A stretch of 45,156 bases of DNA from a virus. Every line of letters begins with the position of its first letter. Positions within the stretch are counted from its first letter, which is position 1. Positions 20,497 through 28,957 of this stretch are shown here, in pieces. Where the stretch lies: positions 1 to 45,156 of IMG/VR virus record IMGVR_UViG_3300043313_000951, one strand, 5' to 3'. The notes beneath the pieces were generated by a model. It saw nothing but the letters and a program-made list of their open reading frames with translations, made no database searches and was not told the origin of the DNA. A program made the position numbers and the translations under genes.

Positions 20497-21656
20497 CAGG
20501 TCACCAGCGTCACGGTCGTGTCATCGAGGTCGCCGCCCCAAATCGGGACTTCATTGCCAGCGATCGCGATGTCGGTTTCAGAAACGAGCTGCGCTTTGAG
20601 CGCCCCGGGTACGGCGGCGGTGATGATCTCGATCAGCTTTCGCCAGTAGATCCGCCCCGGCGTCGGGTCGATGACGACGCCACCGATGTCGACGTTGATG
20701 ACGTACGCTTCGAGCGCGTCGGAGACGAGCTGTTGCGCTTGCTCTTCGGTGACACCGAGCGACGACGGGATCCAGATCGTGCACGGCGCGGTGATCGACT
20801 TGTTGACGGCGCTGAGCGCGGTCGCGTTGAAGCCGTAGTGTGTGACCTTCTCGTCGAAGGCGGCTTGCACAACGTCGACGTCGGGGCTGGAGATCGCGCC
20901 GCTCGCGCTCGCGACGTAGACGGCGCCGGTGCCATCGCCGACAGCGGGCGGAACTCGCACCCGGGTAACACCGACAGGTGACAGGTTCGCGCGGCGAGCG
21001 GTCTTCGCATAGTAGGAGTAGGCTCGTTTGACTCCGCCGATCGAGCGAGCCGCAACGGAGTCGCGGCAGAGCTGTCGAAGGCTCGGATCGGTCTGCTCGT
21101 CGAGGCCGACGAGGGCGATGGTGTTCGTGCAGGTGACGCCGAGGAGCGTCGTGACGAGCTTCGTGATCTTGCCCGTGAGGGCATTGCTCGCTGAGCCCGC
21201 CTCGTCGGCAATGACGTCGACTGTCAGGGTGCCGCCCGGCGCGAGCGTTCCGCCGGTTTCGTTCCGATAGGTTTTATTTGTGTCGACGTGAGCAAAGACG
21301 ATGTCTTGCGGATCGAACTCAAAGAACTTCGTCCCCGTGTTCGTAAGCGTGATGGCGAGGGGAGCGCTCGCATACGTCGCTTCGATGCGGTCGACGTTGT
21401 AGCCCTCCTTCGCGAGCAGCGTGAGCCACGCCCCCTGAGCGAAGTCGAGGAAGCGGCTCGCCGCAATGATCCGGACGGCTTCACCGTTCGTCGTGTGCAG
21501 CGGGGCGAAGAGCGCTACGAGGATGCGCGTGAACCCGCCCTCGGCCCAATTCTCCGTCTTGAGGCCGACGGCCTTCGCGATATCTTCAATGCGCTGCTTC
21601 CAGCTGGCGAGCGGCACCGACTGCAAAAGCTGAAACAGCGGGATCTGGATCGCCAT
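20496..21656 (-). CDS. Baseplate wedge protein, gpJ / gp47-like
   Basis: A 386-residue baseplate J-like protein. The N-terminal region starts with a short helix and a LLQSVPLASWKQ segment; the centre has the family's AGSASNALTGKITKLVTTLLGVT loop, and GLDEQTDPSLRQLCRDSVAARSIGG around residues 185-210, followed by NxxGV TRVRVPP strands. It assembles into the baseplate wedge ring together with the gp25-like protein encoded just upstream. Starts at ATG 21656 with an overlap to the previous stop. Confidence 0.8.
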   Translation of the reverse strand: MAIQIPLFQLLQSVPLASWKQRIEDIAKAVGLKTENWAEGGFTRILVALFAPLHTTNGEAVRIIAASRFLDFAQGAWLTLLAKEGYNVDRIEATYASAPLAITLTNTGTKFFEFDPQDIVFAHVDTNKTYRNETGGTLAPGGTLTVDVIADEAGSASNALTGKITKLVTTLLGVTCTNTIALVGLDEQTDPSLRQLCRDSVAARSIGGVKRAYSYYAKTARRANLSPVGVTRVRVPPAVGDGTGAVYVASASGAISSPDVDVVQAAFDEKVTHYGFNATALSAVNKSITAPCTIWIPSSLGVTEEQAQQLVSDALEAYVINVDIGGVVIDPTPGRIYWRKLIEIITAAVPGALKAQLVSETDIAIAGNEVPIWGGDLDDTTVTLVT

Positions 21657-22078
21657 CAGACGGCCCCCGGCAAGAGTTTGACGGCGAGGTTGAAGCCAGA
21701 GTCACCGGCTCGACCGACGAGCTCGAAGGGGCCCTCAGCGGTTTCGCACTTGATCGCGATGTCGTAGTCGACGGCGCCGTTCTTCGCGACGCTGCGGCTG
21801 ATCGTCGACTCGACGCTGAGGATCCGTTCGTCTTTCTTGAGCTCGGAGCGGATCTTGTCGGGAAGCGCCGCCTCATCCTCCTCGGAGTCGAGCGCACCGA
21901 TCACGCCTTCGAGATCGAAGCCGTAGCCCTCGGGCGAGTCCTCGACGACGATGCCCTGATCGGGCGTGGTGCGGAGTCGCCAGTAGGCATCTTGCGCGAC
22001 GAGGTCGACGCCGGTGACGGTGCGCGTCTCATCGACGTCCTCCACCGAGTAGAGGTCAAGGCCGAGGTTAGTCGTCAT
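21656..22078 (-). CDS. Baseplate wedge protein, gp25/gp46-like
   Basis: A 140-residue protein. The SKDERILSVES-like centre (KKDERILSVESTISRS) and the ending strand GFNLAVKLLPGAV match small lysozyme-like wedge proteins of contractile tails (T4 gp25, Mu gp46). It starts MTTNLGLDLYSVEDVDETRTV. Together with the gpJ-like protein it should form the inner baseplate. Coupled to its neighbours by one- to four-base overlaps. Confidence 0.7.
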   Translation of the reverse strand: MTTNLGLDLYSVEDVDETRTVTGVDLVAQDAYWRLRTTPDQGIVVEDSPEGYGFDLEGVIGALDSEEDEAALPDKIRSELKKDERILSVESTISRSVAKNGAVDYDIAIKCETAEGPFELVGRAGDSGFNLAVKLLPGAV

Positions 22079-22293
22079 GTGACGACCCCCGTTCCCGTGA
22101 CCGGCCCCCCGCCGGGTGGCGCGACGAGTAGCGCGGGCAGCACGATCGCGGCCGCGGTGATATGCGAGACGACGGCCGAGGCGATCGCGTTGCAGGTTGC
22201 AGTGAGGGCCGCGTTATCGACAGCGCCGCTCGAAGGCTCGGCGAGCAGTGCAGCCTTGATCGCAGCTCCGAGCGTGGTGGCGTTGAGGGCCAT
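22075..22293 (-). CDS. Small Ala-rich protein of the baseplate cluster (72 aa)
   Basis: ATG 22293 overlaps the upstream stop. It is highly hydrophobic (AIASAVVSHITAAAIVLPALLV) and ends in a Gly/Pro/Thr-rich tail (PPGGGPVTGTGVVT). Small proteins of this kind often lie between the spike and wedge genes in contractile phages of high-G+C hosts. It may be a tip or membrane-interacting component. Function unknown. Confidence 0.6.
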   Translation of the reverse strand: MALNATTLGAAIKAALLAEPSSGAVDNAALTATCNAIASAVVSHITAAAIVLPALLVAPPGGGPVTGTGVVT

Positions 22294-23399
22294 TACGCGA
22301 TCCTCGTGATGGCTGAGCCGCCGGTGATGGTGCCCGCAAACGGGCCAGCAACGACGGGGTCAGTCTGTCGCGCGGCCCCGAGCAGCGCGGCGGCGCCGAG
22401 CAGGATCTCGTCGGCGTCAATCGAGAGCGACGGCGCTGCGAAACCGCCGCCGTCCGCTTCCTCAAACCCGGTGACGATCGGGCGCCCCGGGGATGCGTCG
22501 ACGAACTGCACGAGGACCGTCGCACCCTCGGCGTGCTCACCCTTCGCACCCGGGATGCCGGGGCGAACGGGCACGCGTTGAAGCGGCGGCATGCCCGTCG
22601 ACACGCGCACCGGCTCGAGGTTCAGCCGCTCGAGCTCCTGAGAAACGATCCGATACTCGTAAACGCCGCGGAACCGGCGCGAGGGGTCGAGCTGATCGAG
22701 CAGCCCGCGAAGGAGCGTGAGGCGGCGCGACGTCGTGGTGATGCCGGCTCCCCAGATCGTCGTCACGAGGCCGGCCCCCGGCGCGAGCTCGTGCTGCACG
22801 TCGACGGCCTCGATCCCCTCGACGACGACGCCGGGCACGATCGCGGCGATCGACTCGGCGCTGAGCGTCACGATCCGGCGGGCGCGGTCGACGCCGAGGA
22901 CGGTCACGGGGGTCGTGAGCACCGTCGCCGGCCGCTTGCCGATCACGGTCATTCCGTCCGACTCGCGGACGTACCAGGCGGAGGGAGCGAGCTGCTCGAG
23001 CGTCCGGGCGGCGGGCCCTTCTTCCCGCGCCCACGATGGCCCGATACGCGTCTCGGGCGGGGGGAGTGTCGTCGGGTCGATCGTCTCGCCGCAAGCGCTA
23101 GCGGCGTCGATGAGCACGGTCGAAGCCTTGACGCCGGCGTCGTTCGCGTAGCTCTTCGCGGGGATCTTCTTTCCCCACCCGCCGGCGCCGGCGGCGACGC
23201 GGAAGCTCGAGCGCCCGACGGGGCCGGCGCCGCCGGACATGACGGTCCCGACGAGCGTGAGGTCAGCCACCGCGGGCGACACGCGTCCGGTGAGCGCCGC
23301 CTCGACGTCGAGGGATGCTTCGAGCCAGGGGATACCCCACGCGGGAAGGTTCACCCGCGTGCGTAGGACGTTGTGCCCGCTGAGCGTCGCGGTGCTCAT
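22293..23399 (-). CDS. Baseplate hub / spike protein (368 aa)
   Basis: ATG 23399 overlaps the previous stop (ATGA). The N-terminal 180 residues (LRTRVNLPAWGIPWLEASLD, SFRVAAGAGGWGKKIPAKSYANDAG, LAPSAWYVRESDGMTVIG) read as a hub domain of the gpD/gp27 type; the C-terminal 170 residues (GVYEYRIVSQELERLNLEPVRV, then PLQRVPVRPGIPGAKGEHAEGATVLVQFVDA) resemble a gpV/gp45-like OB-fold spike. The end is Ala/Gly-rich. It may therefore be a fused hub and spike. No separate spike gene is seen nearby, consistent with fusion. Confidence 0.6.
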   Translation of the reverse strand: MSTATLSGHNVLRTRVNLPAWGIPWLEASLDVEAALTGRVSPAVADLTLVGTVMSGGAGPVGRSSFRVAAGAGGWGKKIPAKSYANDAGVKASTVLIDAASACGETIDPTTLPPPETRIGPSWAREEGPAARTLEQLAPSAWYVRESDGMTVIGKRPATVLTTPVTVLGVDRARRIVTLSAESIAAIVPGVVVEGIEAVDVQHELAPGAGLVTTIWGAGITTTSRRLTLLRGLLDQLDPSRRFRGVYEYRIVSQELERLNLEPVRVSTGMPPLQRVPVRPGIPGAKGEHAEGATVLVQFVDASPGRPIVTGFEEADGGGFAAPSLSIDADEILLGAAALLGAARQTDPVVAGPFAGTITGGSAITRIA

Positions 23400-23935
23400 G
23401 GCCGCTGAGCCTCCTTGAGCAGCTCGTCGATCTGCTTCTTCAGATCGGCATTCGGGTCGGGCTTCGCGGTCGTCGCCTTCGTCGAGCTCGGGGTGCCGCC
23501 CTTTTTCTTCGCGGGTCGGAACTCGAGGAACTTGACGACGACGGTCGCGCCGCCCTTGCCGTCGTGCACCATGCCGCCGATCCCCGCCTTCGAGACGCTC
23601 TTGATGTCGTTCGCGGCGAGATCGGGGTGATAGATCGCCAGTGCTTTTGGAGTGCCACTCGAGGGGAGCGACGAGCGGATGAGAGCGGCGAAAGTCTCCC
23701 ACTCGGCAAACTCGTCGAGGGGGATCGTCGGATCTTTGAGGAGCGCGAACGAGGCTTGGAACTCCGTCACCTTCTCGCCCTTGTGCGTCGTGCTTCCGCC
23801 GCCTGAGCCGTCGGGTTCCTTGACGTCCCACTTCTCGTTTCGGTCGTGACCGGAAAGCGTGACGATGCCGGGCGACTTGCGGCCAGCAAGCTCGATGACG
23901 TCGTAGAGCCCGGGGTGATCGACGGGGTTAGGCAT
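23396..23935 (-). CDS. Baseplate/tail protein (179 aa), gp43/XkdP-like position
   Basis: ATG 23935 overlaps the tape-measure stop by one base. Beta-rich N-terminal domain (GLYDVIELAGRKSPGIVTLSG), a GGGST linker, and a Lys/Pro-rich tail with a helix at the end (LKKQIDELLKEAQ). In Mu-like order the gene after the tape measure encodes the tail hub connector / DNA circularisation factor. The length is short for that family, so call it by position. Confidence 0.55.
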   Translation of the reverse strand: MPNPVDHPGLYDVIELAGRKSPGIVTLSGHDRNEKWDVKEPDGSGGGSTTHKGEKVTEFQASFALLKDPTIPLDEFAEWETFAALIRSSLPSSGTPKALAIYHPDLAANDIKSVSKAGIGGMVHDGKGGATVVVKFLEFRPAKKKGGTPSSTKATTAKPDPNADLKKQIDELLKEAQRP

Positions 23936-25881
23936 TACGCCGGCACCTCCCCGCCGCCGATCGAGACGCCCTCACCCTCGAGCCACTTCGTGATCTGATC
24001 GATGAAATCGTGGGCTTGCTCTTCGCCGTTCTCGCCCTGCACGATGACCTGGCCGATCGACAGCGAGAGCCCGCCGCCGGCGCGAGACCCGCCCGCACCG
24101 GCGGAGGCAGGGGGGGCGACCATGGCCGCGAGCGACCCTTGCGCCGCATCCGCGCCGTCCTCGACACCTTCGGAGAACCCGGCCGCGGTGTTGCTTCCGA
24201 TGTCGGCGAACACGGCGGAGGGGGACGCGATGCCGAGCAGCTTCTTCGCGCCGTCGATCGCGCCGTTGACGACGCCCGCCATCGCGTCATAGACGGCCGC
24301 CCCCGCACCCGTGATCCCCTTGACGAGGCCTTCGACCATCTGACGGCCGATGTCGACGAACCCGACGACGACCTGGCCGAGCCCCTTGACGAGAGCCACG
24401 CCGACAGCGATCGCGACTTCGATGATCTTGTAGAGCGCGAACCCGAGGGCTCCGATAGCCGCAATGAGCGCGAGGAAGTTGACGACAACGAGCGCCACGG
24501 CGACCGCCAACGTTCCGCCAATGATCGCGGCCCCAATGAGCAACGCCGTGCCGAGCGCCTTGATCGCGCCGGAGTAAGGTTTCAGCGCGATGTATGCCTT
24601 GAGCGCGAGGATCTCGGCGTAGAGGAACATGCGCTCGATCGCCGGAATGACGCCTGTCGCGCCGTCGACGAGCGGCTGAAACAGCGCCTCAAAGAGGAAC
24701 TTGAGCGCCCTGCCGCTTTCGGTAGAGGCGTCGAAGAGAGCGCCGAGTGTTTGGATCCCCTCGAGCAGCGGATCGATCTTGAGCCCGCCGAACGTAGCCG
24801 CGATGTTCTCGCTGAACCGCTTCGACTGGAAATCGAGCGACAGCATCTGAGCCTGAAAGTCGGGCCCGAACTTCAGTTTCGCCGCTTTGACTGCCGCGGT
24901 TTCGAGCGCGGTCGATAGCGCTTTGCCGCGAAGCCCCGCGTCGGCGAGGCCCTTGGCCATACCCATCAGTTCTTCGCGCGTGCTCGGAACGATCGTGCCC
25001 AGCCGGTCGATGGTCGCCGCGAGCTCGGCTCCGCCTTCGGAGCTCCGAGCAATGCCATCCATCAAGAGACCTTGCGTGCGGTTCGCGTCGGCGAGGCTCA
25101 CGCCCCACTTCGTGATCCCGACGGCGGCAATGAATGCGGCCGAGGCGATGGCCACGATGGCGACGGCGATCGCGAGGTACGGGCCCGCCGTCCCCATGGC
25201 GACGCGGAGCTTCGAGAAACCCGTAGCGACGCCGAGGATCTTCTGGCCGGCAATGCCCGCGGGACCGCCGAGCTTGCCGAATGCCTCGGCCATCTCGTTG
25301 ACCTTCCCGGTACCGGACGCCGCGAGCTGCGCCTTCGCTGCCTTGTCCGCGGCCGCCTTCACATTGCCGAGTCCCTTATTGAGATCGGCGTGCTTGGCCG
25401 TCGCTGTCGCGGCCTTCGAATTGAGCACGTCTAGCGCAGCGGCCTCGGACTTGAGCGCGGCCGCGGCCGCGTTCGATCTGCCAACGGCTTCGTCTTGTCG
25501 CTGAGCGAAGGCCCAGATCTGCTTCTCGGCGCGCGCGATGCTCTTCGCGTCACCGACGTCGAGCGCCGCTTGCAGCTTGCCCGTGAGCTCCGTAGCTCGA
25601 GCGCCGAGCTGCTCGACCATCTTGGCCGCCTTGTCGGCCGCCGCTTCCGTCGCCGCGTACGACTTCTCGCCGGCGGCTACCGCATCGTTCGCATGCTTCG
25701 CCGCTTCCGCCGCGTCCTCGAGCGCGGAGGTCGTTGCCTTCGTCGCCGACTCGAAGTCCTTCGCGGTCGCGCCGGCGGCGAGCATTCGATCACCGAGCGT
25801 GGCGACGGTCGCGACGGCGCTGTCGCCGCCGCTGAACTTCGCTGCGAGCTCGATGAGAAATTGCGTACGGTCGTCGGCCAT
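23935..25881 (-). CDS. Tail tape-measure protein (648 aa)
   Basis: Long helical protein with a coiled-coil N-terminal 270 residues (LGDRMLAAGATAKDFESATKA; LNSKAATATAKHADLNKGLG), membrane-like segments (YLAIAVAIVAIASAAFIAAVG near 240; LLIGAAIIGGTLAVAVALVVV near 440) and a C-terminal region with GSNTAAGFSEGVEDG, as in phage tape measures. Its length sets tail length: at about 1.5 angstrom per residue the tail would be near 95 nm. It follows the chaperone genes, as expected. Confidence 0.85.
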   Translation of the reverse strand: MADDRTQFLIELAAKFSGGDSAVATVATLGDRMLAAGATAKDFESATKATTSALEDAAEAAKHANDAVAAGEKSYAATEAAADKAAKMVEQLGARATELTGKLQAALDVGDAKSIARAEKQIWAFAQRQDEAVGRSNAAAAALKSEAAALDVLNSKAATATAKHADLNKGLGNVKAAADKAAKAQLAASGTGKVNEMAEAFGKLGGPAGIAGQKILGVATGFSKLRVAMGTAGPYLAIAVAIVAIASAAFIAAVGITKWGVSLADANRTQGLLMDGIARSSEGGAELAATIDRLGTIVPSTREELMGMAKGLADAGLRGKALSTALETAAVKAAKLKFGPDFQAQMLSLDFQSKRFSENIAATFGGLKIDPLLEGIQTLGALFDASTESGRALKFLFEALFQPLVDGATGVIPAIERMFLYAEILALKAYIALKPYSGAIKALGTALLIGAAIIGGTLAVAVALVVVNFLALIAAIGALGFALYKIIEVAIAVGVALVKGLGQVVVGFVDIGRQMVEGLVKGITGAGAAVYDAMAGVVNGAIDGAKKLLGIASPSAVFADIGSNTAAGFSEGVEDGADAAQGSLAAMVAPPASAGAGGSRAGGGLSLSIGQVIVQGENGEEQAHDFIDQITKWLEGEGVSIGGGEVPA

Positions 25882-25885
25882 GATC

Positions 25886-26472
25886 TCACTTCTTCGGCAT
25901 CAGAGCGACGCGGAGCCGACAGACGGCTTCCGCAAAAACAATGAGCCCAGCCTTCGCGTCGTCCGACCTCATCTCCTCGGGCACTAGTTCCAAAAAGCAA
26001 TCAGCGAGCGCGTAATGATTCCCTTGCGCCTGTTCGACGCGCTCGCTCAGTCTTTTCCCTTCGCCTCCCCGAGCCGAACCGCCTCGGCGATCGCGTTGTC
26101 GTGAATCGATGGCCACTCGGTTTTCATTCGCGCGTAGGTTTCTTTATCCGCGGGATAGACGATGCAGCACTCCGCGAGCTCGTCGGCCGCATCGCCCATT
26201 GCGAGCGTGTCGACGGTTCCGTTCTGCTTCCGTGCCTTGCGCGCCTTGTGCCGGTACCGCTTGAAGTAGTCCTCCGCTGGCGTCTTGACGACAACGACTG
26301 TCGGCAATCCCTGCACGAAGGACGACGTTTCGAGCACGCTCACGCGGTCGTCGCCGAACTCGACCTCGAGCTTGTCGACCTCGACGATGTCCTTTTCGTA
26401 CTGCTCTCGACGCGCCTTCGCGATCCCCTCTTTTCGCGCCGCGCGCCGTACTTCGATCTCTTCGATGCTCAT
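25886..26472 (-). CDS. Tail-assembly chaperone, frameshifted long form (195 aa)
   Basis: The long product is made by a -1 slip at GGGAAAA (26059-26053, minus strand). In the zero frame it reads G-GGA-AAA with codons GGA and AAA, giving 140 residues; after slipping, reading continues AGA-CTG into a second frame of 55 residues ending at 25886. The extension (RLSERVEQAQ, then CFLELVPEEMRSDDAKAGL) is helical and acidic like the T part of gpG-GT. The second frame also opens with an ATG at 26116, but no independent start signal is obvious. Location between tube and tape-measure genes is where this family always sits. Confidence 0.8.
26047..26472 (-). CDS. Tail-assembly chaperone, short form (141 aa)
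   Basis: ATG 26472 to TGA 26047. The sequence has the strand-rich first half (VDKLEVEFGDDRVSVLETSS; LPTVVVVKTPAEDYFKRYRHKARK) and an acidic helical end (AIAEAVRLGEAKGKD) seen in gpG-like chaperones. It is thought to bind the tape measure and recruit tube subunits. The short and long forms share residues 1-140. It is preceded by the tube gene with a 26-bp gap. Confidence 0.75.
   Translation of the reverse strand: MSIEEIEVRRAARKEGIAKARREQYEKDIVEVDKLEVEFGDDRVSVLETSSFVQGLPTVVVVKTPAEDYFKRYRHKARKARKQNGTVDTLAMGDAADELAECCIVYPADKETYARMKTEWPSIHDNAIAEAVRLGEAKGKD
26053..26059 (-). promoter_or_regulatory. Programmed -1 frameshift heptamer GGGAAAA
   Basis: The plus strand reads TTTTCCC here, so the mRNA has GGGAAAA placed in the X-XXY-YYZ register of the zero frame, three bases before the final sense codon GAC and its TGA. 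This is the commonest class of slippery site in phage tail chaperones. A short GCGC/GCGC pairing lies just downstream, but no strong stem is obvious; a stop three bases downstream helps set the short-form level. Confidence 0.8.
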
Positions 26473-26498
26473 ACGAAACCTTTCCCGCGGGTGACTGC

Positions 26499-26969
26499 TC
26501 AGAGCAGCACGACCCCGTCGTCTTCTTCGAAGTGCGTGATGCTGAGAGGGATCTCGATCTTCTGAGCGTCGGGCCCCTCCGCTGCGTCGAGCGTGCGACC
26601 GACGACGCGAGCGCCGACGATCTTGAACTTGTGGATCTCCGAGTCGCCCGGCGGCGAAAAGGTGACCATGACGTCGAATGCGACGAGAGAGATCTTCTTG
26701 TTCACCGAGGCGAGCGCCGTGCGGTGAGCTCGCCAGCCGCCGAGGTAGAACGTGATCGACGCATCGCTCTCGAGCTCGCCGACGGTGCGCGCGAGAATGC
26801 GCCCGCCGCTCGTGCCTTTCTTGACGCCGACGGTGACCTTGTCGCTCAGCTTGAAACCGGCGTAGTCGTTCGTCTTGATCGTCTGACCGCCGTAGAGGGC
26901 GATCGTCGTCTTGACGTCCGCGTAGCTCGGCTCGAAGCCTTGAATGGTCGGATACTCTTGCTCAGCCAT
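26499..26969 (-). CDS. Tail tube protein (156 aa)
   Basis: A 156-residue beta-rich protein between the sheath and the chaperones, in the tube position. Landmarks: the beginning TIQGFEPSYADVKTTIALYG, the middle ARTVGELESDASITFYLGGWRAHR, the segment VMVTFSPPGDSEIHKFKIVG and the end IPLSITHFEEDDGVVLL. This strand order is shared by Mu/P2-type tubes. Start ATG 26969, stop 26499. Confidence 0.8.
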   Translation of the reverse strand: MAEQEYPTIQGFEPSYADVKTTIALYGGQTIKTNDYAGFKLSDKVTVGVKKGTSGGRILARTVGELESDASITFYLGGWRAHRTALASVNKKISLVAFDVMVTFSPPGDSEIHKFKIVGARVVGRTLDAAEGPDAQKIEIPLSITHFEEDDGVVLL

Positions 26970-26988
26970 GGTCGCTCACCTCGGCCGG

Positions 26989-28947
26989 TCAACCGGCGGT
27001 CTGAACACGCACGCGCGTGCTGATCTTCTCGATCGTTCCCTTGAGCCGTAGATCCACGGTCCCGGTCAGCTCGGCGTCCGGAATGTTGAGGATGTCGTCG
27101 CGGCTCGCACTCCAGCTGACATCGCTGGCGCGTTTCCCCTCGCGCTTATTCTGCAAGAGGGCGATCTTGAGCGCGGAATTGATCCGGCCCTCGATCTCGC
27201 TGAGGCTGTCCTCCGTCGCCGTCCCGTCGTCGTTGAGCTCGAGGTCGACGCCGATCACGAGCTCGGTCTCGGCCTGAGCGACGTTGCATGCGATGTTCGC
27301 CACGTGCATGTTTTGCGTGCGCGAAAGTAGCGAGCCGTCGTCGGCGCGCGTGAGCGAGAGAGCGATGTAGGTGCCCCCGCCGTTCGAATAGGTGCGGAAG
27401 CACGTGAACCGTCCGAGGAGCAAGCCGCCGTCGGTGCGCTCGTCGTGCTCGGTCTTTACGCCGCGCTTCTCGAGGTACCAGCCAGGGAGCGCGCCGAGGT
27501 CCTTGCGGAACGTCGCAACCTGCACGTCATGCTGATACTCGACGATCGACGCAGCCCACGCCGGGGAGCGTCGCAAAAACCAATGCGTGATCGGAGACTC
27601 CTTGTAAGCGCGCCCGCCGGCCATGTCGATGCGCGGGGCGCTGTCGATGTCCTCGAACTCGTCCTCGATGTCGGCAACCCAATCGGCGTCGCTCTCGCCG
27701 GCGGTGATCGTCGCGTTGTACGATCCGATCACCTCGGCGGTGAGGTCCTGTGTGTCGAGCGTGAGAACGGTCGCGGTCACGGCCGTGATGAGCTTGTCCG
27801 CGAAGTTGTTCGTCGAGGTCCCGGCGACGGTGATGAGGTCCCCGACCGCGAAGCCGTCGGCGAGCCACGAACCGCCCGAGCGAGTGATCGTGTCGGCGGT
27901 CGCGCCGACTTCGGCGAAGGTGAGCGCGTGCGAACCGGTGATCACGACGCCCGATGCCGGCCCCTCAGCGACGAGATCTTGGGTGTCGAGCGTGAGCACT
28001 GTCGCGGTCACGGCGGTGATCTTCGCGTTGGTGAAGTTGTTCGACAGCGATCCGGAGACGTCGACAGCCATCCCCACGGCGAACCCGTCCGACACGAACG
28101 AACCGGCGGACCGCGTAATCGTGTCTCCGGTACCGCCGACCTCGGCGAAGGTGATCGTCGGGGTGCCGGTCATGCGCACACGGACGCGGGACATCGTCGC
28201 TTGAAACGTGCGATCGCGCACCGACACGCGAGCGAGTGAGCACCGGTCGTCCGCCGTGGCGTAGCTGTTGATCTGGGTGAGCACTGAGCTCGCGAGCGCG
28301 AAGGTGGAGATGTTGCCGATCACGAGCCAGTTGCGGGACTGCTTTTGCTGATCCTTGAGCGCGGTCTTCGCGGCGGCGATCCCGTCCGAGTCCCACATCG
28401 GACCGGTCGTGCTGAATCGAAGCACGGTATCGCCGGTCGTGAGCGAACCGGCACCGAGGCCGAGCTCTAGCCCGAGATAAGGGATGACGTAGCTCGTCGC
28501 CGTTCCGACTCGGATCGTCTTCGGATCGGAGAAACCACCGTCGAGCACGAGTCCCAAAAGGATCTGATCGGTGCCGACGACGCCACCGCGGATCACGGTG
28601 ACGATGCCGTCGACCTCTTCGAGCGCGCCGGCGGCGCCGACGGAAACGCTCACCACCGAGGTGTTCGTGTTGCCCGAGGCGTCCACCCGGCCGACGGTGC
28701 CGGGCGTGGCAATCGGGATGCCGCAGAAGATGACCGGCTTCTTCGTCTCGTCGAAGTGCAGCCCGCAATAGTCCACGGCCGGCGCGTAGTCGTGTTGCTC
28801 GAGCAGCGCGCTCGTCGACGAGAAAACGCGCGGCACTGCGTCGGCGTTCTGCGAGACGCACGCGATCACGGTGAGGACGTCAGTACCGGCGCCGCTCGCC
28901 CCGGCTTGCTGATCGAGTTGGACTGTCGCTCTCGGAAGTTCCGGCAT
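26989..28947 (-). CDS. Tail sheath protein with duplicated insertion (652 aa)
   Basis: Long contractile sheath protein of the Mu L type. The first 260 residues and the last 220 form the sheath core (N-terminal PELPRATVQLDQQAGASGAGT; C-terminal RKDLGALPGWYLEKRGVKTEHD and FTCFRTYSNGGGTYIALSLTRADDG). Residues 263-338 and 340-415 are two tandem copies of one domain, each starting TITFAEVGxTxDTITRSxGS and ending LTLDTQDL. The insertion adds about 150 residues to the usual length. It probably decorates the outside of the tail. Confidence 0.85.
   Translation of the reverse strand: MPELPRATVQLDQQAGASGAGTDVLTVIACVSQNADAVPRVFSSTSALLEQHDYAPAVDYCGLHFDETKKPVIFCGIPIATPGTVGRVDASGNTNTSVVSVSVGAAGALEEVDGIVTVIRGGVVGTDQILLGLVLDGGFSDPKTIRVGTATSYVIPYLGLELGLGAGSLTTGDTVLRFSTTGPMWDSDGIAAAKTALKDQQKQSRNWLVIGNISTFALASSVLTQINSYATADDRCSLARVSVRDRTFQATMSRVRVRMTGTPTITFAEVGGTGDTITRSAGSFVSDGFAVGMAVDVSGSLSNNFTNAKITAVTATVLTLDTQDLVAEGPASGVVITGSHALTFAEVGATADTITRSGGSWLADGFAVGDLITVAGTSTNNFADKLITAVTATVLTLDTQDLTAEVIGSYNATITAGESDADWVADIEDEFEDIDSAPRIDMAGGRAYKESPITHWFLRRSPAWAASIVEYQHDVQVATFRKDLGALPGWYLEKRGVKTEHDERTDGGLLLGRFTCFRTYSNGGGTYIALSLTRADDGSLLSRTQNMHVANIACNVAQAETELVIGVDLELNDDGTATEDSLSEIEGRINSALKIALLQNKREGKRASDVSWSASRDDILNIPDAELTGTVDLRLKGTIEKISTRVRVQTAG
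27703..28161 (-). repeat. Tandem duplicated domain in the sheath gene
   Basis: Two adjacent 228-base units (28161-27934 and 27930-27703) encode the related domains of the sheath protein. The best-conserved part encodes ITAVTATVLTLDTQDL, identical in both copies, while other positions differ, so the duplication is not recent. Similar domains occur in other phage virion proteins, which suggests exchange of a surface module. Confidence 0.75.
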
Positions 28948-28957
28948 GGTCGTCTCC

